From DATEKX01 sp963726785 (lineage in GTDB: Bacteria; Acidobacteriota; Blastocatellia; UBA7656), in contig CAVSDJ010000001.1 of the NCBI GenBank assembly GCA_963726785.1, positions 496,001-560,000 on the forward strand: a DNA stretch of 64,000 bases, written 5' to 3'. Of this stretch, positions 16,346 to 25,832 are shown piece after piece. Both the position numbers and the translations under genes were made by a program. Position 1 is the stretch's first letter; the number at the start of each line of letters is the position of its first letter. The notes below the pieces were generated by a model. The model searched no databases, was not told where the DNA came from, and was given only the letters and a program-made list of their open reading frames with translations.

Positions 16346-18598
16346 TTAACGCACCCATCGCTCACTGACCCATCCTTCTTCTGCCTGGTGCTCGCCTTCC
16401 AGGATTAACACTTTCGTCTTTCCCAATGCCCTCTCCAATATCTTGATTCGGGTATTGCCCGCGACCTTGATAACCTTGCCAGAATTTGTAAGGGCATCCA
16501 TTTTAGCTCCCTCCTTGGATATCAACGCATTAATCACTTCATTAAACGTCACATCATCCGCAGCGACTGGTATGAGGTCCAAACCTTCGACGAACAGACG
16601 GCCTTCTGCGGAGCTTGCCGTAGCAGCATCCTTAGAGCGCAATTTAAAATTCCGGTTCGACTGCTTGACGAACATTACTAAAGCGACTGCCGCGATAACA
16701 GTCGCGACTGTTGCCAGGATTATAATTTTTTTTCTCGACAAGATTCCGGCTGCTTTATTGAGGCGCGGCTTTTCATCGGATTTGAGCGTTACCGCAGAGC
16801 TTTCGGCAAGCGGTAAGTCAGCAAGTGGTAAGTCAGCGCGTCGCCTGTTTCGCTTTAGATTATCGGCAATCGCCAGTCCGAAGACTGCCAGAAATCCTAT
16901 GGCTGTAAATAAAGCGCCAATGATTCGTGGCAGCGTGTTCTCAAAAGTAACTTGGATTGTATGCGAGCCTGGCGCAACGTCAATTATTTGTATCCCGTCT
17001 TTGTCGCTCAACACAGGCACCTTCTGCCCATCAACGCGCGCAGTCCAGCCCGGGAAGTTATAAGTCTTGAGCCGCACCCTGCTTTGCTGATCCACTTTTA
17101 CTCGTACCTCGCGAGACTGCGGCTCCCACCGGACGATTTCGCTGAAGCTGTTTTGAGGTTCGATCACAACCGCAGGCGTATCAGGCAGTTTTTCTGGAAG
17201 AGTAGCATCTTTTGGAATAAGCCCCTGCTCCATGTAATTGCCCGAAGGTACAAAAGTAGGATTCTCCAATGCCCCATAGATTACTTTGCTGAAAGTGAGC
17301 CAGAGGCTCAACGCGATAACTGCGCCTGCAGTCCCGCGATAGACCCACAGCCTCCATCGCGCAAGCCCCTCAACCTTTCTCAAATAATCCACACAGGCGG
17401 CGACGAGCAGCGAGGTGAAGACTGCGCTGATTGCCATCCATCGGAAGGGCGGCACTGTCACTTCGATTTTTGGAAGCAGCTTTGAGATATCGTAGGAATA
17501 CGCCGTAGTCATGAAAAGCGTAGCTCCGCACATGATTATCCAGATACGAACTTGCGACAGCGCCCGAGTTTCGTTTGTAGCATCTTGCTCAGCCGTCTCA
17601 ACCGTTTGCTTGACCCTTTGAGTCATCAGGCGAACTACGACAACGGCTATGAGTAAGAAAAGTACGCTGAACTTCAGACTATTTTGAATGATTCGATCAA
17701 AATTATTGTCGGCTGGAAGAGGGCTGACATAAGATCCGTGATAAGGAAAAACAACCGATGCGTACTCGTAAGCATACTTCGCTTCAAGCGCGGCGGGAAA
17801 CCAGTAGATAGCGCTCACCAGCAGTCCCAGCGCCATTCCCGCTGCGATACGAATTGCGATCTTCAAATCCCTTTCCCTTGCAGCCCAGACGAGTGCGTAG
17901 AAGGCCAGCGCGTATGAAAACATCACGGCAACAGGCAGATGTGTCAGCAAATGAATGCCATAGAAAAAGCCTAGCCCCGCATAATCGCGCCATCGCCCTG
18001 CGGTTCCCGCTTTGTAAGCGAAGTAGAGCGTTAAAGGTATAAAGACGAATCCCATAAGTTCAGGGAGCGCGCCGCGCCAGTAGAGATCCACCTGATGATA
18101 CGGAAGCAAAATATAAACGAGCGCCGCAATCGCGCTCGGCACGCGACCATAAAAAGTTCTGGCAAGAAAATAGAGCGTAATTCCTGAACCCGCAAAGGCA
18201 AGGATCATTAAAAACAGGAGTGTGGAATGCCAGTCATTAAAGAATGCATTCACAAAAGTCGTGAGATAAAAGAAGCCCGGCGGGTAGTAATTCATCGTGG
18301 CAATGCCGTAACCTTTGTTGCCATCTGCAAGCCATCGCGGGTAGAGCGCTCCTGACCGAGCCGCGCTCTCGAATTGCCCCATCATGAAATAATGATTAGT
18401 CAGGTCATGAGTATAGATGAGCTTATAATCTCGCCCGCTACTCGTCTCTGTGTAGTGCGAAAAGAAGTATGGAGCTATCGAGAGCGCGCCCACTGTCAGC
18501 GCGACAAACACGATCAGCGTACTGATCACACGCTGGTTCAATGAGAAAAACTGTTTCCGGGCAGCAACCTTCTGATTGGTTTCTAATGTTTCCTGCAT
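16346..18598 (-). CDS. PTPS-related multi-pass membrane protein (GT-C-like)
   Basis: The 750-residue protein has an N-terminal membrane segment followed by a large loop with HDLTNHYFMMGQF and YPRWLADGNKGYG, then YYPPGFFY. This matches the membrane family annotated as 6-pyruvoyl-tetrahydropterin synthase-related (PF10131), which is GT-C-like despite its name. Around ten further membrane helices follow. An extracytoplasmic beta-rich segment containing PGWTARVDGQ resembles YfhO-type proteins. After a late membrane helix near residue 620, the last 80 residues look like a bacterial SH3-type domain ending EEGWVSERWVR. It is probably a sugar transferase or flippase-associated enzyme for surface glycans. 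It lies 35 bases after the frameshifted membrane gene and is likely co-transcribed with it. Confidence 0.72.
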   Translation of the reverse strand: MQETLETNQKVAARKQFFSLNQRVISTLIVFVALTVGALSIAPYFFSHYTETSSGRDYKLIYTHDLTNHYFMMGQFESAARSGALYPRWLADGNKGYGIATMNYYPPGFFYLTTFVNAFFNDWHSTLLFLMILAFAGSGITLYFLARTFYGRVPSAIAALVYILLPYHQVDLYWRGALPELMGFVFIPLTLYFAYKAGTAGRWRDYAGLGFFYGIHLLTHLPVAVMFSYALAFYALVWAARERDLKIAIRIAAGMALGLLVSAIYWFPAALEAKYAYEYASVVFPYHGSYVSPLPADNNFDRIIQNSLKFSVLFLLIAVVVVRLMTQRVKQTVETAEQDATNETRALSQVRIWIIMCGATLFMTTAYSYDISKLLPKIEVTVPPFRWMAISAVFTSLLVAACVDYLRKVEGLARWRLWVYRGTAGAVIALSLWLTFSKVIYGALENPTFVPSGNYMEQGLIPKDATLPEKLPDTPAVVIEPQNSFSEIVRWEPQSREVRVKVDQQSRVRLKTYNFPGWTARVDGQKVPVLSDKDGIQIIDVAPGSHTIQVTFENTLPRIIGALFTAIGFLAVFGLAIADNLKRNRRRADLPLADLPLAESSAVTLKSDEKPRLNKAAGILSRKKIIILATVATVIAAVALVMFVKQSNRNFKLRSKDAATASSAEGRLFVEGLDLIPVAADDVTFNEVINALISKEGAKMDALTNSGKVIKVAGNTRIKILERALGKTKVLILEGEHQAEEGWVSERWVR

Positions 18599-18633
18599 CG
18601 TGTTCCTTATTCTACTTCATCGAAGCTGGTTTA

Positions 18634-20683
18634 TCAGGGAATCTCATAAATAAAAAAGTTGCCCGCAGAGGAACGATGGACCGGGGTCAGCCTGCTGGTA
18701 TCAACCACTTTTTGCGCATCGCCCATGAGTAAGACATAGCGAACGCCCAGTGATTTCAACAGAGGATTATAGGGAGAAATCTGAACAGTCAATGAGCCGG
18801 GCTGAGGGCTATCGAAATACACTTTATTGTCGTCAGAGGCGTACTCAAAAATCACCTCGGCGTATTGATTATAGACCTTCTCAAATTTCCGGTCGGGATC
18901 GAGTATGTGCCAGATGTCCATTTGCGGCGGGAACTGAATGCCCGATAGTGATTTGCCCGCCATTATAGTTATGAGCGCGCCCGTATGAGTGCCTCCGTAG
19001 CTCACCCAGAAAGGGCGATCAGTTGATCGCTTGTTGATCCTGCTTATCGTTTGGGCAAGCTCGGACTCGTAGATGTGATCCAAGTTTGTAGCCAGCGGAT
19101 TGAAATGAGCAGTCGTAGCGATTACCAAAACCCCGGTCATTATAAGGAAAGCCCGCATGCGTCCTGCGAGCAGAAAGTATGATATCAGCCCTGCCAAAAA
19201 CGAAATGAATAATATGAATGGGGGCGATGCAAATCGCGTTGCTTGCTTCATCAAAAAAAGACTGTTCCAGATAAGGAGTACCACAACCAGGCCGCCCGCA
19301 ATAAACGGTACGAAAGCTTGCCACCGGTTTTCATCAGTCACTTGCGACCGCTTAATAACGATAAGGGAGTGGAGGGAAAGAATAATGGAAGCAAGGCCGA
19401 TAGTGAGATCAGCCCGATAGCCGGGAACGTAGCTTAACAAAGTTAACTTGGCTACGAACTGAGGCAGACCCACGAGCAGGAACACCAGCATCGCGACTAT
19501 GTAAGCGATCATGGCCCAGCCGACTAGGCCCAGATGACGAGCGAAACGCTTGGAGATGAGGGCGGCAAAAAATACAGCGGGGAAGAGGTAGTAGAAGGAA
19601 GCGGCTTCGCTCTCGTTTTTCGAGGCCCTGAGGGGCATTGAAGACGGTGATGATGTTGTAGAAGCCTTTGAAGAGTTGGCCGAACGAGTAATCGCCTCCC
19701 AACGACACGCGCGCCCCAGGATAGACCGTATTAGCGATTGCTTTGAAATCAGCCGCGCAAGTCCGCACGAATGAGTAAGTGAGCGCACCCGCCAGCAGCA
19801 ATCCCGCCACAAGATAAAGCGATTTCCTTACGTCCAGCGGCTTGAACGCGCGATAAAGCTTGTCTCGGATGAAAAGGCAGACCAGTAACAAGCCGAAAAA
19901 GTAGGCCATAGGAACTTGCCAGGCCGGGTATAAAAACATTACAAAGCCGGGCAGGCTCAGGCCGATCATTAATGCGCAGGTCGCTTGAACAAGATGTTTG
20001 TCTGAAACAAGCAAATAATAGAATGCCAATACAGCAAGCGCGATAAAGAAAGTTAGATAGGCTGGCCAAAGCGACCAGCAAACAACATAAGCCGAAGCGC
20101 AAAACCAGAAAGCCCCGAAAGCTGCAATCCCCTTATTACCTTGAAAAATGATTTCAAACAACAAATATAGGACTGTAAAGCATGCAAACACGGGAAACCA
20201 CCAGTACCATGCAAGACCCCTCTGCGCGCCTAAAATAAAATACCCCCAGGTCGCCGGTCTGGCTAAAGTGGTGACATGCCAGACCGGTACATGAGGTGTT
20301 AATAGCATGTTTTGTCCGTTTCCAATATTTGTGTTTATAACAGGAAACCGGGGGGTATGTGACAACTGGCCTAAAGAGAACGGCGTAGCAACGGTCAGCT
20401 CATCCCATCTTATTAATTTAGCTTCGCCCATTAGAAGAGATTGAAACATACTCTCATCTATGCGGAATGAACCCTGACCCGGTGGAGACACAACATTGAA
20501 TAAATATCCCGTGTAAGGTTTCTCAGGTGCCCACCATGCAGCGGTCACTCCCGTCGAAGAGCCGTGAATGCCCAGTGCGACGAGGAAAAAAAACAACACC
20601 CAGATGCCACCCAGAAGCCTGCCTCTAAAACTAAGTGATCTAATGAAATTGTTGGCAGAACGCACAACAGGTAAATTGATCAT
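18634..20683 (-). pseudogene. Multi-pass membrane protein, copy 1 of a tandem pair, frameshifted
   Basis: The N-terminal part reads from ATG at 20683 and the C-terminal part to the stop at 18634, in two frames. Compared with the intact paralogue at 20989-23022, copy 1 has one extra base at about 19621, where GTTTTTCGAGG replaces GTTTTTGAGG. This turns NAPQGLKNESEA into NAPQGLEKRERS. Without it the protein would be about 683 residues, with around 12 membrane helices and a soluble C-terminal tail. The N-terminal loop has IRWDELTVATP and NTNIGNGQNML. From memory the IR-x-D-E pattern resembles a family of GT-C-like membrane proteins of unknown function (DUF7657 type). It may be functional if the indel is a sequencing error. 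Confidence 0.8.
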
Positions 20684-20988
20684 AATTGAATTCTGTTTCT
20701 TTATCTGTCTATCCTAGATTTGAGTTCTGAAGCCTGGTTACACAAATGACCTCAATGTGTGCCATTCTCGAACTAACTTTTTAGTTATTGGTCAAGCCAT
20801 TGTCCACGAGAGCTTGAACCATTTATTGTTTGAAGACAAAGTTTAGCAGCCGATAAACGAAGTATCCAGGATATTGCTTTGAGCAACTTAAATTTATTGG
20901 CGCTGCTTTTATCTGCGTACATGCAAGATCATGTTTTATGATCTTGCATGTACTTTGTTTACTCATGCGGATGCGCGATCTAATTGCC
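20684..20988. other. Intergenic region between the tandem membrane genes
   Basis: This 305-bp spacer contains no open frame of its own. It holds the strong hairpin at 20917-20953 (listed separately) and a small 6+4+6 inverted repeat AACTAA-N4-TTAGTT at 20771-20786. No clear promoter was found for the downstream copy 1 gene. Confidence 0.5.
20917..20953 (-). terminator. Hairpin terminator after the intact membrane gene
   Basis: A perfect 16-bp stem (GTACATGCAAGATCAT, 20917-20932, with 20938-20953) closes a 5-base loop. It is 36 bases past the stop codon at 20989 on the minus strand. The run of U expected of a classical terminator is weak, so a processing or regulatory hairpin is also possible. 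Confidence 0.65.
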
Positions 20989-23022
20989 TTACGGAATCTC
21001 ATAAATTGAAAAGGTGCCTTTAGGAGACTTATAAACTTCGTGCAACTTGCTTGTGTCAACAGCGCTTTGAGCATCAACCATAATTAAGACGTATCGCGCG
21101 CCGAGTGATTTCAGCACAGGATTGTTCGGAGATACCTGCACTGTAAGTGCTCCCGGATTGAGGCTATTAAACGAGACAAGATTTTCGTCCGGCGTAAATT
21201 GTAAGGAGACCTCGGCGTATTGATTATAAACTTTTTCGAACGAGCGATCAGGGTCGAAGGCATGCCATATGTCTAACTGCGGCAGCCAGTGAACACCCGA
21301 CAGCGACCTGCCGCCGAGTATCTCTATGAGCACACCGGGATGCACTCCTCCGTAGCTCACCCAGAAAGGGCGATCAGTTGTTTGCTTGTTGATCGCCGTT
21401 ATCGTCTTAGCAAGCTCGGAGTCGTAAATGTGATCCAAGTTTGTAGCCAGCGGATTGAACAAAGCGGTCGTGGCGATTACCAAAGACCCGGTCAGCGCCA
21501 GAAAGGCTCGCGTTCGCCCCGCAATCAGAAAGTATGACATCATTCCCGCCAACAGTGATATAAAGAGCGCGAATTGCGCTGGAATAAACCCGTTTGTCTC
21601 CTTCATCAAAAACAGACTGTGCACGATAAAGAACAGAACTATAAATACAGCTACGCGCATCGGCATCGAATCTTCAAAAAGATCCTCGCCGTTCTCTTTT
21701 GCGCGCTTAATAACAATAAGGGAGTGGAGGGAAAGAATAATGGAAGCAAGGCCGATTGTCAGATCAGCCCGATAGCCGGGAACGTAGCTCAACAAAGTTA
21801 ACTTGGCTATGAACTGAGGCAGGCCCACGAGCAGGAACACCAGCATCGCGACTATGTAAGCGATCATGGCCCAGCCGACTAGGCCCAGATGACGGGCGAA
21901 ACGCTTGGAGATGAGGGCGGCAAAAAATACAGCGGGGAAGAGGTAGTAGAAGGAAGCGGCTTCGCTCTCGTTTTTGAGGCCCTGAGGGGCGTTGAAGACG
22001 GTGATGATGTTGTAGAAGCCTTTGAAGAGTTGGCCGAACGAGTAATCCCCTCCCAACGACACGCGCCTTCCCGGATAGACCGTGTTCGTCATGATTTTGA
22101 GGTCAGGCAAGCAGGTCAATATCCATGAGAGGCTGAGGCCACCGGCTATTAATACGGCCAACGCGAGGAAAGCAAGCCGATATTTTAGCGAAGACTTGAA
22201 TGAGAGATAGAGCTTGTCTCGAATCAGTAGAATAATGAAAAGAAGAAGAAAGAAATAACCGGTTGCGACCTGCCAGGGCGGGTACATGAACATCATGAAC
22301 CCCGGAAAGCTCAGACCCAACAGGATGGCGCAGATCAGTTGTGTGGATCGCTTTTCAGAAGAAAAGAGATGATAAGCGGCCAGGCAACCGAGCGCAGCAA
22401 AAAAAGTGACGTGGGCAGACCAAAGCGACCAGCAAACAACATAAGCCGAAGCGCAAAACCAGAAAGCTCCGAAGGCCACAAGCGCGGTGTGCCCCTTGAA
22501 TAATATTTCAAACAATAGATAAAGGACCGTGAAGCAGCCGAATATCTGGAACCACCATTGCCAGGCTATTCCGCGCTGTGCGCCGAAGATGAAATAACCC
22601 CAGGTGGCAGGCCTTGCAAGCGTAGCGATGTGCCAGACAGGAGTATGAGGAACCAGCAGCATGTTCTGGCCGTTACCGATATTAGTATTCACAAGAGGGA
22701 AGCGCGGATTGTGCGACAACTGGCTCAAGGCATATGGGGTATAGACCACAAAGTCATCCCATCTGATAGGCTTTGGGACGCCCATCAAATAGCTTTGCAG
22801 CCCGCCCGTATCAATGCGAGATAACCACTGATCGGATCGAGGAGGAAGGCTGAGTAATGAGCCGAAGTAAGGTTTTTCGGGTGCCCACCATGCAGCAGTT
22901 ACTCCCGTCGAAGAGCCGTGAATGCCCAGTGCGACGAGGAAGAAAAATAATACCCAGATGCCGCCCAGGAGTTTGACTCTCAAACTCAGCGATTTGAGGA
23001 AATCGAAAGAGGTATTCAACAT
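20989..23022 (-). CDS. Multi-pass membrane protein, intact copy 2 of a tandem pair
   Basis: This 677-residue protein has about 12 membrane helices between residues 20 and 540 and a soluble C-terminal region of about 130 residues. Near the N-terminus, IRWDDFVVYTP and NTNIGNGQNML lie in the first extracytoplasmic loop, an arrangement seen in GT-C-type and YfhO-like membrane enzymes. The C-terminal half includes YRADLTIGLASIIL and ends GTFSIYEIP. It is a full-length paralogue of the frameshifted gene downstream. Identity is very high in one central block and around the start, and much lower elsewhere. It precedes that gene in the glycan locus. I cannot assign a substrate; transfer of a sugar from a lipid carrier is a guess from fold and neighbours. 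Confidence 0.75.
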   Translation of the reverse strand: MLNTSFDFLKSLSLRVKLLGGIWVLFFFLVALGIHGSSTGVTAAWWAPEKPYFGSLLSLPPRSDQWLSRIDTGGLQSYLMGVPKPIRWDDFVVYTPYALSQLSHNPRFPLVNTNIGNGQNMLLVPHTPVWHIATLARPATWGYFIFGAQRGIAWQWWFQIFGCFTVLYLLFEILFKGHTALVAFGAFWFCASAYVVCWSLWSAHVTFFAALGCLAAYHLFSSEKRSTQLICAILLGLSFPGFMMFMYPPWQVATGYFFLLLFIILLIRDKLYLSFKSSLKYRLAFLALAVLIAGGLSLSWILTCLPDLKIMTNTVYPGRRVSLGGDYSFGQLFKGFYNIITVFNAPQGLKNESEAASFYYLFPAVFFAALISKRFARHLGLVGWAMIAYIVAMLVFLLVGLPQFIAKLTLLSYVPGYRADLTIGLASIILSLHSLIVIKRAKENGEDLFEDSMPMRVAVFIVLFFIVHSLFLMKETNGFIPAQFALFISLLAGMMSYFLIAGRTRAFLALTGSLVIATTALFNPLATNLDHIYDSELAKTITAINKQTTDRPFWVSYGGVHPGVLIEILGGRSLSGVHWLPQLDIWHAFDPDRSFEKVYNQYAEVSLQFTPDENLVSFNSLNPGALTVQVSPNNPVLKSLGARYVLIMVDAQSAVDTSKLHEVYKSPKGTFSIYEIP

Positions 23023-23054
23023 GTTTTGAGTGACTAACCTTCTTTGAGATTAAT

Positions 23055-23678
23055 TCAACCTGGCTTTTTGCTGATGCAAACGTATTCGTTGTATTTGAAT
23101 AATCTGCCAAATACTCGTGGAAAAGGGAATGAATACTCTTTTATATAAACCAGCCCCGACTGCTGAACGATTCTTCTCAGGCTCTCGAAATTCATGAACT
23201 GCACGTGCGTCGGGTCGGACCTGTAGCCGCTTTCCTGCGGTGTGATAATAACGACCTGCCCTCCGGGTTTCACCAGATCTATGTGGGCTTTCATTAAATC
23301 CACTACTTCCTGCTCGGTCATATGCTCTGCGACGTGCGACAGCAACATGGAATCGAATCTGGATGGCGAGTTGAACGGAGATTTTTGAAAATCGTCGGCG
23401 GTAAAAGCTTGAAGCCCTCTTGATCTGGCTATCTCGACAGAGCGTTCATTATGGTCAATGCCGACTCCGTTTCCATCCAGATTCAAGAGATTTCTGCCAA
23501 GCCCGCAGCCTATGTCGAGAGTGAATCCTAGATTCAACCGATGCAGGTTCCAACGATAAGGAGCCTGCGCCTTTATTAAACGTTTCCACCAGACAGATTC
23601 TTTCACAAGCAGGCGTGTGGAGTAGTCCTCGTCTTGCGTCTTCAAACCAGTTGCAGGTTTCCCAGTTACAGGTTTCAT
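23055..23678 (-). CDS. Class I SAM-dependent methyltransferase
   Basis: The 207-residue product has the SAM-binding motif I LDIGCGLGRNLL near residue 52, an acidic GIDHNERSVE strand, and SHVAEHM after the fourth strand. This is the ordinary Methyltransf_11/23 layout, with PGGQVVIITP later. Its target is unknown. Lying between a GT2 glycosyltransferase and the membrane paralogues, it may methylate a sugar of the surface glycan or act on its lipid carrier. The spacing to both neighbours is short and all read on the same strand, so one transcript is likely. Confidence 0.82.
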   Translation of the reverse strand: MKPVTGKPATGLKTQDEDYSTRLLVKESVWWKRLIKAQAPYRWNLHRLNLGFTLDIGCGLGRNLLNLDGNGVGIDHNERSVEIARSRGLQAFTADDFQKSPFNSPSRFDSMLLSHVAEHMTEQEVVDLMKAHIDLVKPGGQVVIITPQESGYRSDPTHVQFMNFESLRRIVQQSGLVYIKEYSFPFPRVFGRLFKYNEYVCISKKPG

Positions 23679-23716
23679 GAATTAAAGAATTAAATCCCCT
23701 TTGCCGATCTCAATGC

Positions 23717-24652
23717 TTATTTTGGCGTTTCCTGTATATCAAGAACAATTGCCTGAAGCAAAAGCTGAAAACCTAAAATGAGCGGGAGCAGTGACAACAT
23801 AATCGTTCCTGTGGGGGTTGCCACACCTGTGAGGGCGCTTTCAATCCATAGATATATACCAAACCCTGCCCCCCAGCCAAATAAAAGTGAGCCGAGAAAC
23901 AGAAAGAGCGCGATTGGCGAAAAGTCTCTCAAGATATATTTCTGATAGATGCGACGAAAAAATCTCCTTATCAATAACATCGGGAAGGTGAAGCTGATGC
24001 CAACTACGTTGAGGTGCGATTCTTCTTCGCCATAACGGGCCGGTATGGCTACGTCTTTTACTCGTCGCCTGAACAGGTTCAGGTGGACCAGCATATCGTT
24101 TTCAAAAAAAAATCTCTCATGAATGCGATTCAAATCGAGCACGCGCAAAGACTCGGCCTTGATGGCTGTATACCCGTTTTGCGGGTCGAATATGTGCCAG
24201 TAACCCGATGCCAGCTTGGTCAGAAAGGTAAGCATCACGTTGCCGAAAATTCTGTGCTTCGGCATGAACACGAGCGACTCGCTTGCGAGAAAGCGATTGC
24301 CCTTTGAATAGTCGTAGCCTTCATCTATTAAAGCATCCAGCAGGTGCGACATATATTTCGGGTCCATCTGCCCGTCCGCATCCATCTTGACTATGATGTC
24401 AGCGCCCGACTCAAGAGCGCGATTGTAGCCTAAGACCATTGCTCCGCCTACGCCTTGATTCTGCGGCGTCTTCAGTGCGGTCAGTCGCGTGTCGCCAGTC
24501 TCAACCGCAGACTTAAACGTATCGTCCTGGCTGCAATCGTCCACAACGATGATCGTGTCCACAAATTCGGGTATTGTCCGAATCACCTGAGCAATATGGC
24601 GAGATTCGTTATAACCAGGAACTACAGTAGTTATCCTGTGATCTTTGTACAT
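23717..24652 (-). CDS. GT2 glycosyltransferase with C-terminal membrane helices (DPM1-like)
   Basis: The 311-residue protein has a GT-A fold: VVPGYNESRHI at the start, VVDDCSQDDT for nucleotide binding, and the metal-binding DADGQMD near residue 92. The early part resembles dolichol- or polyprenyl-phosphate mannosyl/glucosyltransferases. Two hydrophobic helices at about 240-300 would hold it to the inner membrane. Such enzymes charge polyprenyl phosphate with a sugar, which is the donor needed by the GT-C-like proteins in the same locus. That functional link is inference from the arrangement. Confidence 0.85.
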   Translation of the reverse strand: MYKDHRITTVVPGYNESRHIAQVIRTIPEFVDTIIVVDDCSQDDTFKSAVETGDTRLTALKTPQNQGVGGAMVLGYNRALESGADIIVKMDADGQMDPKYMSHLLDALIDEGYDYSKGNRFLASESLVFMPKHRIFGNVMLTFLTKLASGYWHIFDPQNGYTAIKAESLRVLDLNRIHERFFFENDMLVHLNLFRRRVKDVAIPARYGEEESHLNVVGISFTFPMLLIRRFFRRIYQKYILRDFSPIALFLFLGSLLFGWGAGFGIYLWIESALTGVATPTGTIMLSLLPLILGFQLLLQAIVLDIQETPK

Positions 24653-24694
24653 CGTTGGATTTTCCTTGATACTTGTCTCGGCTTAGTCGGGAAG

Positions 24695-25795
24695 CTACCA
24701 CCACACAAAAGCGAGACATATACCCCTGAGCACCAGGAAGAGGGGATTAAATACGAAACGCGCCAATGTTGCAACTGTTCCGCCCGCCGCTTGACCGAAG
24801 TCGAGCCTGAATTCAGTGCTTTTAAGAAGCGTTCTATCGGAAACGACTCTGAGCGCCTGAGTCGCTTTACGCTTTCTTAGGACAGTAGACCAATTGCTAA
24901 TTATCCAGCCGTATGCGCGCAATTTGTTTTTGATATTGTAGCGATCTTTTAACAGCACATAGCTCCATGCGATCAATTCTGTGACGATGTATGCGGGCAG
25001 AAGCATTGCGAGCGTCGGCCATTTGAAACTTTTAAGCAGCATCAAGTACCTGTTGCGCTCTTGCCAGAAAATTTTGGACTGCGTGACGCGCAGTTCGTAA
25101 TCGTGCATCACCGTGCATTCAGGCGTATAGAGGCTGGAGTAGCCCGCTAGCCTCGCGCGCCACGACAGATCAATGTCCTCCATATAAAGAAACATATCTT
25201 CATCGAACCCGCCCAGTTTATCGAAAAGCTCGCGACGGATTGCGAACGCCGCGCCTGATATAGCGCCGACTTCATCAATTTGCGTGTAAGAATCTCGCGG
25301 ACGGCCCATGCCTCGACATAGAGTCAGCCCCGAAATGTGAATGTCGCACCCGCACGTGTTGAGCAGGTCAGGTGTAGACATTAGCAATATTCTGGGCGTG
25401 ACGAGCCCTATCCGCTCATCGCTTTCTAAAGGCGCGATCAACGATTCGGGCCAGCCGGATTCGATGAGCGTGTCGGGATTTAGGAACACGAGATACTTGC
25501 TTCGCGCGTGTCGCACTCCCAGATTGCAACCGGCGGCAAATCCAAGATTGGTACGGGAGCGAATCAGGGCGACTTCGGGAAAGCTGCTTGCGATTTGATC
25601 GGCATTGCCTTCCACGGATGCATTGTCAACCACGATCAACTCGCAGTCGCCAGGCAGCGAGCGCAAGACTGATTCTAGGCATGCCATCAGCTTTTGCTTC
25701 GCGTTGTAACTGACAATGATGATGCTGGCGCGAAAGTCGGAGTTCTCAGCAGATTGAATTTGTGAGGATGCGTCTGATCGCAGTGTGATATTCAC
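24695..25795 (-). CDS. GT2 family glycosyltransferase (rhamnosyltransferase-like)
   Basis: The 366-residue product contains a GT-A domain from about residue 23: ASIIIVSYNAKQKL, then VVDNASVEGNAD, then FLNPDTLIESGW, with the metal site in NPDT. YMEDIDLSWRARLAGY is the conserved ED-motif region of bacterial rhamnosyl- and related transferases such as WbbL. Hydrophobic helices lie in the C-terminal third, suggesting membrane association. It starts the minus-strand glycan gene run and precedes the DPM1-like gene. Donor and acceptor sugars cannot be determined. Confidence 0.85.
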   Translation of the reverse strand: MNITLRSDASSQIQSAENSDFRASIIIVSYNAKQKLMACLESVLRSLPGDCELIVVDNASVEGNADQIASSFPEVALIRSRTNLGFAAGCNLGVRHARSKYLVFLNPDTLIESGWPESLIAPLESDERIGLVTPRILLMSTPDLLNTCGCDIHISGLTLCRGMGRPRDSYTQIDEVGAISGAAFAIRRELFDKLGGFDEDMFLYMEDIDLSWRARLAGYSSLYTPECTVMHDYELRVTQSKIFWQERNRYLMLLKSFKWPTLAMLLPAYIVTELIAWSYVLLKDRYNIKNKLRAYGWIISNWSTVLRKRKATQALRVVSDRTLLKSTEFRLDFGQAAGGTVATLARFVFNPLFLVLRGICLAFVWW

Positions 25796-25832
25796 GAGTC
25801 TCTGATACCCATCTTAACAGTGACCGCAGGCG

